Positions 57,767-64,000 of a stretch of DNA of 64,000 nucleotides are shown here, in pieces. Numbering within the stretch: position 1 is the stretch's first letter; each line of letters begins with the position of its first letter. Made by a program: the position numbers and the translations under genes. The notes beneath the pieces were generated by a model that saw nothing but the letters and a program-made list of their open reading frames with translations, had not been told where the DNA came from and did not search any database. Source of the DNA: Marinomonas sp. SBI8L (GTDB lineage Bacteria > Pseudomonadota > Gammaproteobacteria > Pseudomonadales > Marinomonadaceae); contig NZ_JSEO01000013.1 in the NCBI RefSeq assembly GCF_001624705.1, positions 1 to 64,000 of the forward strand, given 5' to 3'.

Positions 57767-59719
57767 ATGTCTTTGTTGCGTCAATCTTTACCATTTTTAA
57801 TGGGTCCAGCGGTTGCTGGCTCTCTATTGCTAAGTCAGAGTGCTTTAGCTCAAACAGTAGAGTTAAGAGTTATGGAAACCACGGATATTCACATGCATAT
57901 CCAAGATTATGATTATTACAAAGATAGCCAAAGCAACTCAGTAGGCTTGTCTAAAGTGGCAACCCTGATTCGCCAAGCACGTGCAGAAGTGACTAACTCT
58001 GTTTTGGTGGATAATGGAGATCTACTACAAGGTACGCCGCTAGGTGATTATGTGGCTAAGGGTAAGGTGCTTAAATTTGGTGAAACCCACCCTGCATTCA
58101 AAGCCATGAATCTACTAGATTATGACGCCGCTAATATTGGTAACCATGAATTTAATTATGGTTTGGACTTTTTGATGAAGTCTTTGAATGGCGCTAACTT
58201 CCCTTATGTAGTGGCAAACGTTTATTTTGATGATGGTGATGATGACGCTAGCAACGATCAAAACTACTTCCAACCTTACATTATTAAAGATAAGGAAGTA
58301 GTCGACTCTGAAGGCAATAAGCAAACCATCAAGATAGGTTATATCGGATTTACACCGCCACAGATTATGACTTGGGATAAAGCGAATCTGACAGGTAAGG
58401 TGATTTCTAAAGATATCGTGGAAACAGCGAGAAAGTTTGTACCAGAAATGAAAGCCAAGGGCGCAGATGTCGTCGTCGCTATCCCTCACTCTGGTATGTA
58501 TGACACACCTCGTGAAGGCATGGATGAGCACGCGACTTATTACCTAGCTAAGGTTGAAGGTATCGATGCCATCATGTTTGGCCACTCTCACCGTGTTTTC
58601 CCTGGTGATAAAGCCCTTGATGCTTACGAAGGTGTTGATTCAGAAAAAGGTACCGTCTTTGGTGTTGCTGCCACTATGCCTGGTTTCTGGGGAAGTCACC
58701 TAGGTGTGGTTGATTTGACTCTCGAAAAAGAAAACGGCAAATGGGAAGTGGTTGACGGTACTGGTTCAGTACGTGCAATTGCAAAGCGTGAAGGGCGTAA
58801 GAGTATTTCTTTAGTTGAAGCCGCAGCTGACATTAACAATGTGGTAGAAGAAGATCACCAAGGCACCTTGGCTTATATGCGTAAAAAAGTGGGTGAAACC
58901 ACATCAGATATCAATAGTTTCTTTGCGTTAGTACAGGATGATCCTTCTATTCAAGTCGTAAACCAAGCGCAAACTTGGTACGTAAAAAATATTGTTCAGG
59001 GCACGTCGTTTGATGGCCTGCCTATCCTATCGGCTGGTGCGCCATTTAAAGCGGGTGGCCGAGGTGGGGCTGACTATTATACGGATGTGAAAAAAGGAGA
59101 TATTGCCCTTAAAAATGTCAGCGACCTTTATATTTACCCGAATGATCTTAAAGTGGTTAAGTTAAACGGTGCTCAAATCGTTGAGTGGCTTGAGTTCTCT
59201 GCGGGTCAGTTTAATCAGATTGACGCGAGTGATTCGAGTACTACTCAGCAATTGATAAACACAGGTTTCCCAACTTATAACTTTGACGTTATCGACGGTA
59301 TTAATTACCAAATCGATGTGACTCAGCCAGCTCGTTATGAAAGTAAAGGTGCTATGGTGAGCGCGGATAATCACAGAATCACGAATGTTACCTTCCAAGG
59401 TAAGGCGATTGACCTTAGCCAAGACTTCTTGGTTGCGACTAATAATTATCGTGCTGGTGGTGGCGGTCATTTCCCTAATCTAGATGGTTCAACAATCGTG
59501 ATTGATGCGCCAGATAAGAACCGTGATGTGGTGGCTAACTACCTATTATCGCAAACAAGGATTTCACCTAAAGCAGATGGCAACTGGCACTTTGCAGACA
59601 CGCTAGCCAATGCAAAAGTCGTGTTTAAAACTTCTCCTAAAGGTAAAGCGGTTGCGTCAGACAATGTTGAATTTGATAAAGACCTCGATGATGGTTTTGC
59701 TCAGTTCTTATTAAAATAA
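57767..59719 (+). CDS. cpdB: 2',3'-cyclic-nucleotide 2'-phosphodiesterase/3'-nucleotidase
   Basis: A 650-residue periplasmic enzyme for scavenging nucleotides. The signal peptide ends SALAQ near residue 29. The calcineurin-like metal site is METTDIHMHI, LVDNGDLLQGTP, NIGNHEFNYGLDF, AIPHSGMYD and MFGHSHRVFPG. The C-terminal 5'-nucleotidase domain carries GLPILSAGAPFKAGGRGG and TNNYRAGGGGHFPNL. Length matches E. coli CpdB (647). It stands alone with a strong terminator, and upstream sequence is AT-rich. Confidence 0.96.
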   Translation: MSLLRQSLPFLMGPAVAGSLLLSQSALAQTVELRVMETTDIHMHIQDYDYYKDSQSNSVGLSKVATLIRQARAEVTNSVLVDNGDLLQGTPLGDYVAKGKVLKFGETHPAFKAMNLLDYDAANIGNHEFNYGLDFLMKSLNGANFPYVVANVYFDDGDDDASNDQNYFQPYIIKDKEVVDSEGNKQTIKIGYIGFTPPQIMTWDKANLTGKVISKDIVETARKFVPEMKAKGADVVVAIPHSGMYDTPREGMDEHATYYLAKVEGIDAIMFGHSHRVFPGDKALDAYEGVDSEKGTVFGVAATMPGFWGSHLGVVDLTLEKENGKWEVVDGTGSVRAIAKREGRKSISLVEAAADINNVVEEDHQGTLAYMRKKVGETTSDINSFFALVQDDPSIQVVNQAQTWYVKNIVQGTSFDGLPILSAGAPFKAGGRGGADYYTDVKKGDIALKNVSDLYIYPNDLKVVKLNGAQIVEWLEFSAGQFNQIDASDSSTTQQLINTGFPTYNFDVIDGINYQIDVTQPARYESKGAMVSADNHRITNVTFQGKAIDLSQDFLVATNNYRAGGGGHFPNLDGSTIVIDAPDKNRDVVANYLLSQTRISPKADGNWHFADTLANAKVVFKTSPKGKAVASDNVEFDKDLDDGFAQFLLK

Positions 59720-59742
59720 GCGAAACAATATAGTTAAGTAAG

Positions 59743-59786
59743 AAAAGCCTTATTGGGTGTAATCATGCCCAATAAGGCTTTTTTAT
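59743..59786 (+). terminator. Terminator of cpdB
   Basis: A perfect 15-bp stem (59743-59757 with 59768-59782), a 10-nt loop and a T-run, 23 nt after the stop codon. Confidence 0.9.
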
Positions 59787-59884
59787 TGGCGTAAAGTTCG
59801 AGAGGAACGTGACTTCACCTTGGCTTCGAGCTAATTTAGAGAGAAGATATTTAGAGAAAATCTAGTTAGCACAAGGAGAAGAGT

Positions 59885-60559
59885 ATGTTTATGAAAGGCC
59901 AAGCGGTCACACTTAGATCACTTGAAGCTGAAGATGCAGAAGTATTTTATCTCTGGTCACAGGACAGGGAAATTACCCAGTTCAGTACCTCTTCTTATGC
60001 CTATCCTCAATCTCAAAGTGATATTGGTGTTTGGCTCAGCAAGGTTAATCAAGATCCTAAAATGGTCTTGTTCGGTATCTGCTGTATTAAAACAGGCAAG
60101 TTGGTGGGTTACACAGGCTTAGTGTCTATGAGCCAAATAAACCGCAGTGCCGAACACTTTATCCTCATTGGCGACAAACATTATTGGGGCAAAGGCGTTG
60201 CAACCAATGTGACTCAATTGGTAACCCGTTATGCTTTTCGTGATCTGGGTTTACACAGGGTAGAGCTCACTGCTTTTGTGGATAACAAGGCAGCCATCAG
60301 AGCTTATGAAAACGCAGGCTATCATCACGAAGGCATTCAACGCCAAGCAGGTTTTAGACATGGAGGCTTTTATGACAAGGTGCTTATGTCAGTATTAGTG
60401 ACAGATGACATGCCAGAGCAAAAGCCGATTACGCTAGCTGCTTCCGAAGTTTCCCAGTCAGGGATTGAACATAAAGACGATGCGATATCTTTAGGTTCAG
60501 ATCTGAATAACGTGAACGCCAATCTGGCTGGCGAAGCCGGAAAAGAGAAAGACAAGTAA
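59885..60559 (+). CDS. RimJ/RimL-type acetyltransferase with polar C-terminal tail
   Basis: A 224-residue GNAT. The acetyl-CoA site is YWGKGVATNVTQLVTRYAF and FRDLGLHRVELTAFVDNKAA follows, as in the RimJ/RimL or spermidine acetyltransferase subgroup. The fold ends near residue 175. About 45 extra residues follow, polar and acidic, with little predicted order. RBS GGAGAAGAG precedes the ATG. The stop codon is immediately followed, without a spacer base, by the stop of the convergent antitoxin gene. The substrate is unknown. Confidence 0.86.
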   Translation: MFMKGQAVTLRSLEAEDAEVFYLWSQDREITQFSTSSYAYPQSQSDIGVWLSKVNQDPKMVLFGICCIKTGKLVGYTGLVSMSQINRSAEHFILIGDKHYWGKGVATNVTQLVTRYAFRDLGLHRVELTAFVDNKAAIRAYENAGYHHEGIQRQAGFRHGGFYDKVLMSVLVTDDMPEQKPITLAASEVSQSGIEHKDDAISLGSDLNNVNANLAGEAGKEKDK

Positions 60560-60847
60560 TTAATGAAGGTCTGAAAATACTTCAGGGTGCTGTTCTGCAA
60601 TGCGTAATAGGGCGATGGCAGGGCCTTGAGGTGAGCGTCGTCCTTGCTCCCAATCTTGTAATGTACGCATACTCACGCCTAATAAACCAGCGAAAGCAGA
60701 TTGAGTTAGGTTTAATTTAGAGCGTATTTCTTTAGGTTGTGAGGGCATAGATAGCTCAGATGTTTTTAACTGAGTCTTACCTTTTTTAAAGGACTTAATT
60801 TCTTCTAGGCCTTCAAGGATTTCTAAACCAATGTCTCGGTTATTCAT
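60560..60847 (-). CDS. XRE-type antitoxin (HigA/NadS-like)
   Basis: A 95-residue DNA-binding protein. The C-terminal helix-turn-helix reads LNLTQSAFAGLLGVSMRTLQ with DWEQGRRSPQGPAIALLRI, the pattern of HigA- or NadS-type antitoxins. The N-terminal 35 residues are charged and would contact a toxin. Its start codon overlaps the stop of a RelE/HigB-like toxin frame (60840-61022), in the usual toxin-first order. Since the toxin has lost its N-terminus, this is now probably a solitary antitoxin. Confidence 0.85.
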   Translation of the reverse strand: MNNRDIGLEILEGLEEIKSFKKGKTQLKTSELSMPSQPKEIRSKLNLTQSAFAGLLGVSMRTLQDWEQGRRSPQGPAIALLRIAEQHPEVFSDLH

Positions 60848-61022
60848 TGCTAATTGCCTCTGCTATTTGTTTTAAAACATGTCCTGATATGGTGGCTTTT
60901 TCAGATTTACTATAAAGGGTTAGCATCCAAATTTCATCATCGGACTTTTTCCAATAATAAATTGATCGAATACCACCAATTAATTCGTAGCTAAGCAACG
61001 ATACGTAATTATCAGGTTTGGT
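60840..61022 (-). pseudogene. RelE/HigB-type toxin remnant lacking its N-terminus
   Basis: The minus strand encodes about 60 residues ending GHVLKQIAEAISNE, with the typical RelE-fold core IGGIRSIYYWKKSDDEIWML and TLYSKSEKA. The frame overlaps the antitoxin start by 8 nt. An in-frame TAA lies at 61023-61025, no ATG precedes the core, and the normal first 40-45 residues (the start of the fold) are missing. Only a TTG near the front could start it. I read it as a decapitated toxin. The upstream 90 bp contain no continuation in another frame. Confidence 0.72.
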
Positions 61023-61128
61023 TTAGACCTAGAATCCTTTAAGTTTCAAGCTAACTACTTTTATCTTAAGCTCTTGAAAGATCAGTTATTTGACCATACA
61101 TAAGATAGGGTGATTTATGAGGTTGAAA

Positions 61129-62103
61129 ATGGCATTGGACAAGAAGAAACAAAAATTTATTGAGCAGTACTTCGATATGAGTACTGGCTACGTGTTGCAT
61201 TACGTTAATCGTACTTTTGCAGAGTTTTTTGAGCAATTTGATATTGATATCTATGACGACAAATACTCTGATATAGGTGATTCGAAAGCTAAAAGGTTCC
61301 GTTCATTTTTTAATCAGCATAGTGATAGTCTAATCGGAAAAGTGTTGTTAGCAATGATTGAAGAATACGATATTGAACGTGATTCTCGATCGTACTCTCT
61401 CCCTAATCATAATGACGCTTTACGTCAACGTTGTTTAGATATTGCAAATGAACTTGTTATATCTAAAGACCAAGCGCAAGTGGTTAATAGTAATGTATTC
61501 AAAAATCCATATGCACCTCAATCTTCACAACCAAGTTATCAGTCTGAGCTATCAAATAACACTTGGCCAACAAGAGAGCAGTCTTCCGATCAACCCAAGC
61601 CAACCTTTATCTCACCACAAGTGAATCAAATACAGGCAGCTCAAAGTAACTATGCGTCTCAATACCCAATGAAGGATAAGGTTTTTATTGTTCATGGCCA
61701 CGATGAGCACTTACTGAGTGAAACTGAGAACTTATGCCGTAAGCTAAATCTTGCCCCTATAATTCTAAAGAATCAACATAGCGGTGGTCGTACAATCATT
61801 GAAAAACTTGAAGAGCACAGTGATGTGAAATACGCAGTTATACTTTACACCGCTTGTGACGAAGGGCGTAAAATTGGAGATAACTATTTAAATCAACGTG
61901 CAAGACAAAATGTTGTGTTTGAGCATGGTTACTTCAATGGAAAACTTGGACGGAACAAAGTTGCAGCTGTCGTCAAGGGTAATATAGAGATTCAAGGTGA
62001 TATCGGTGGTGTTGTATATGTGCCATATTCAAGCAGCTGGCAGTTTGACTTAGCAAAAGAAATGCAAGGCTCTGGTTTAACTGTTGACCTGAATAATATT
62101 TGA
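61129..62103 (+). CDS. TIR-like nucleotide-binding effector with helical N-terminal domain
   Basis: A 324-residue protein with two parts. The N-terminal 115 residues are helical (TFAEFFEQFDIDIYDDKYSD, then SKAKRFRSFF), a pattern found in N-terminal domains of abortive-infection-type fusions. A 60-residue Q/S/P/N-rich linker follows. The C-terminal part, about 184-300, is the TIR-like predicted nucleotide-binding domain: KVFIVHGHDEHLLSETENL, GRTIIEKLEEH, YAVILYTACDEGRKIG, RARQNVVFEHGYFNGKLG. Such domains occur in antiviral systems and can consume NAD. I start at 61129, with GAGG 7 nt upstream; the ATG at 61117 is less well placed. It is next to the broken toxin-antitoxin pair. Confidence 0.8.
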   Translation: MALDKKKQKFIEQYFDMSTGYVLHYVNRTFAEFFEQFDIDIYDDKYSDIGDSKAKRFRSFFNQHSDSLIGKVLLAMIEEYDIERDSRSYSLPNHNDALRQRCLDIANELVISKDQAQVVNSNVFKNPYAPQSSQPSYQSELSNNTWPTREQSSDQPKPTFISPQVNQIQAAQSNYASQYPMKDKVFIVHGHDEHLLSETENLCRKLNLAPIILKNQHSGGRTIIEKLEEHSDVKYAVILYTACDEGRKIGDNYLNQRARQNVVFEHGYFNGKLGRNKVAAVVKGNIEIQGDIGGVVYVPYSSSWQFDLAKEMQGSGLTVDLNNI

Positions 62104-62575
62104 TATCAGAGGTTTTTACATAGATCCTTTAAGAAAGAGTCTGGGGCTATTTTGAGGTTCGTATAACTGCGTCAGAGAAGGCTTCAGTCAATCTTTGTCC
62201 ACTTAACGATGAGTAATCAATAAATATATGGACGCTCTTGTGTCGATAAGGAAATAGTTACTCACACTACTTTTTATTTATAATAATTAAGTGCTTTTGT
62301 CTTATTAACCACTTTTGATTTTTACCCTTTTTTAAACTTGATAGGATTACAATAAGACACCGGCACCCAGACAAGTTGAATCGTTATTTAACCATGATCT
62401 CGCATTTTTGAGTTTACTCAAAGATAAGGAGTTTAATAGGCTTTTTAGTTAACGGTAAATTCTGAATAAATCTTCAAAATACGTTTTATTACTATTGGAC
62501 TTAAGGTGAGCACTGAAGAAGTAAATATCGGGTCTATTAGGTACTTACCTATATAAGAATCTTGGGTATCTATTA
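62104..62575. other. Intergenic region without recognisable genes
   Basis: 472 bp between the TIR-like gene and the terminator of the acyl-CoA dehydrogenase gene. It is AT-rich and contains only short frames without convincing starts. One stretch around 62350-62450 stays open for about 38 codons but lacks an ATG. I see no repeat, tRNA or attachment site. Confidence 0.55.
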
Positions 62576-62606
62576 AAAAGCCGAACCTTTATCTGGTTCG
62601 GCTTTT
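62576..62606 (-). terminator. Terminator of the acyl-CoA dehydrogenase gene
   Basis: A perfect 12-bp stem (62576-62587 with 62595-62606), a 7-nt loop and, on the minus strand, a T-run, 28 nt after the stop codon. Confidence 0.88.
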
Positions 62607-62633
62607 CTCGTGTTATAACTCATTAAAATAAGT

Positions 62634-64000
62634 TTAAAACCAATCGTCCTGCATGGCTAAGCAAGTATCATCATTGGCTTGTAGGAGTTTGGCTTGATGT
62701 TCTATTTCAGGTAACTCCCAACGAATATAGTATTGTGCTGCTTGTAGTTTACCTTGATAGAAATGCTCATCTGCTTCGTGCGGTTTGAGGTCAAGGGCTT
62801 GCTGTGCGAGTACCGCTTGTTTAAGCCATACCCAGCTCACTAGTACTCGACCAAACATGTCTAAATAGAGGTTGGCGTTGGCAAGGCCTAGATCGATTTT
62901 GCCTTTGCCTAGGGTCATCATCAACATCATGGTGGTATTGTCTAAGGTTTTCAGTGCGGCTTTTAGTGCGTCTGCAAACTCGCGAATACGACCTTCTTGC
63001 AGGTTCACATCTTGCTTAATGGTTTTGAGTATCTTCTTCATTTCTTTTGACATGGCTTGATAGCCCGCCATGTCTTTCATGGGCACTTTACGAGCCAATA
63101 GGTCTAACCCATGGATACCATCTGTGCCTTCGTGGATAGCATTTAGGCGGTTGTCACGATAGTACTGCTCAACTGGGTATTCACGGATATAGCCTGAGCC
63201 ACCTAAAATTTGTATCGCTAGTTCATTGGCTTTTAAACCGTATTTAGATGGGAAGCTTTTTACGATAGGTGTGATGAGGTCCAATAGGGTAAAGGCGGCT
63301 TTTCTGTCTTCTTCTGTTGCCCCTGTTTGGCTATCTTCAAACAAAGAGGAAGCGTATAAGCATAATGCGAGAGAGCCTTCTGAGTAGGCTTTTTGTGCCA
63401 GTAGCATACGACGTACATCCGCATGCTCGACAATATTTACTTGCTTGCTGGTAGGGTCTCTGTCTGTTGGTGGACGACCTTGTGGTCGGTTACGAGCATA
63501 TTCTAGAGAGTAGTTATAACCTTGATAGCCTAATAAACTCGCGCCTGAACCCACACTGATGCGAGCTTCGTTCATCAGCTGGAACATATAACTCAGGCCT
63601 TTATTTTCTTCGCCCACTAGATAGCCGACAGCACCGTCTTTTTCACCAAAATTAAGCACGGTAGAAGTGGCATTTTTGTAGCCCATTTTATGCAGTAAGC
63701 CTGCTAGAGCCACATCGTTACGCTCACCCAGACTTCCATCTTCATTGATGAGTACTTTAGGGCAGATAAACATGGAAATGCCTTTTGTGCCCGCTGGCGC
63801 ACCTTCAACTCGGGCAAGAACCATATGTATGATGTTATCGGTGAGAGATTGATCGCCCCCAGTAATAAACATCTTCTGACCAAAGATGCGATAAGTGCCA
63901 TCCGCTTGTGGTTTAGCGCTGGTGGTAATGTCCGCAAGAGCTGAGCCTTGGCCAGGCTCTGTCAGTGCCATAGTGCCTGCAAAGCGGCCATCCATCATAG
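62634..64000 (-). CDS. Acyl-CoA dehydrogenase, C-terminal part, cut by window edge
   Basis: At least 455 residues are visible and the N-terminus lies beyond 64000. GTMALTEPGQGSALADITTS and GQKMFITGGDQSL are the FAD/substrate-binding stretches of the middle domain. NEARISVGSGASLLGYQGYN and ILGGSGYIREYPVEQYYRD belong to the helical domain. The catalytic glutamate is in AIHEGTDGIHGLDLLARK. The extra C-terminal helical domain (about residues 330-454 of the visible part) is that of the roughly 600-residue FadE/DmdC-type enzymes. The specific acyl-CoA substrate cannot be told; a role in fatty-acid or DMSP-derived acyl-CoA oxidation is possible. Confidence 0.93.
   Translation of the reverse strand, partial: MMDGRFAGTMALTEPGQGSALADITTSAKPQADGTYRIFGQKMFITGGDQSLTDNIIHMVLARVEGAPAGTKGISMFICPKVLINEDGSLGERNDVALAGLLHKMGYKNATSTVLNFGEKDGAVGYLVGEENKGLSYMFQLMNEARISVGSGASLLGYQGYNYSLEYARNRPQGRPPTDRDPTSKQVNIVEHADVRRMLLAQKAYSEGSLALCLYASSLFEDSQTGATEEDRKAAFTLLDLITPIVKSFPSKYGLKANELAIQILGGSGYIREYPVEQYYRDNRLNAIHEGTDGIHGLDLLARKVPMKDMAGYQAMSKEMKKILKTIKQDVNLQEGRIREFADALKAALKTLDNTTMMLMMTLGKGKIDLGLANANLYLDMFGRVLVSWVWLKQAVLAQQALDLKPHEADEHFYQGKLQAAQYYIRWELPEIEHQAKLLQANDDTCLAMQDDWF

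Noticed and set aside
62350-62450. Open stretch of about 38 codons on the plus strand in the gap after the TIR-like gene
   Set aside because: It is preceded by a stop with no start codon and there is no clear homology, so it is not enough for a gene or pseudogene call.

Overview
The window looks like chromosome of a marine gammaproteobacterium of the Oceanospirillales type, most like Marinomonas. This is inferred from moderately AT-rich DNA, the block mrcA | pil-like genes - aroK - aroB - damX-like - gltB - gltD, the block rpmE | priA - SPOR protein - hslV - hslU - DUF971 - ubiJ, a choline-O-sulfate locus and large methyl-accepting chemoreceptors. No species call is possible from sequence reading alone. 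I saw no rRNA or tRNA gene and no CRISPR array.

Layout. 1-791 is the 5' part of an IS1182-type transposase running off the left edge. 997-7169 holds small accessory genes: acetyltransferases, an RRM RNA-binding protein, a chemoreceptor, a LysR regulator divergent from a DUF1127 protein, a TfoX-N protein and an NTF2-like protein. 7277-10849 is central metabolism (fbp, rpiA, ilvA). 11014-14628 is a choline-sulfate locus: choline sulfatase and a choline-binding protein, with a divergent LysR regulator. 14810-21006 has argS, an HBM-type chemoreceptor, a type I asparaginase and a TPR/glycosyltransferase-like protein. 21018-27203 on the minus strand runs priA, a SPOR protein, hslV, hslU, DUF971 and ubiJ; hslVU has a near-consensus sigma-32 promoter. 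27463-29973 has rpmE, a secreted thermonuclease-like protein and a malic enzyme.

30601-46395 is the classic mrcA/pil/aroKB/damX/gltBD neighbourhood. Here the usual five pilMNOPQ genes appear as only three overlapping genes: a GspL-like (PilM+PilN) protein, a PilO+PilP-like protein and a short secretin. 46563-57586 holds purU, a CPA2 antiporter, mltA, a 7TM-GGDEF-EAL signalling protein, a J-domain protein, a zinc metallopeptidase, a 3-hydroxyisobutyrate-dehydrogenase-family oxidoreductase and a MocR regulator. 57767-62103 has the periplasmic nucleotidase cpdB and then a small accessory patch: an acetyltransferase, an XRE antitoxin with a decapitated RelE/HigB toxin remnant, and a TIR-like effector with a helical N-terminal domain. 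The right edge cuts an acyl-CoA dehydrogenase.

How the parts work together. Most genes are housekeeping: sugar phosphates, aromatic and glutamate biosynthesis, cell wall, proteolysis and replication restart. Accessory functions cluster at both ends. The most unusual content is the condensed secretin locus at 33474-36580 and the defence-like patch at 60560-62103. Several intrinsic terminators are shared by convergent genes, and some overlap coding sequence.
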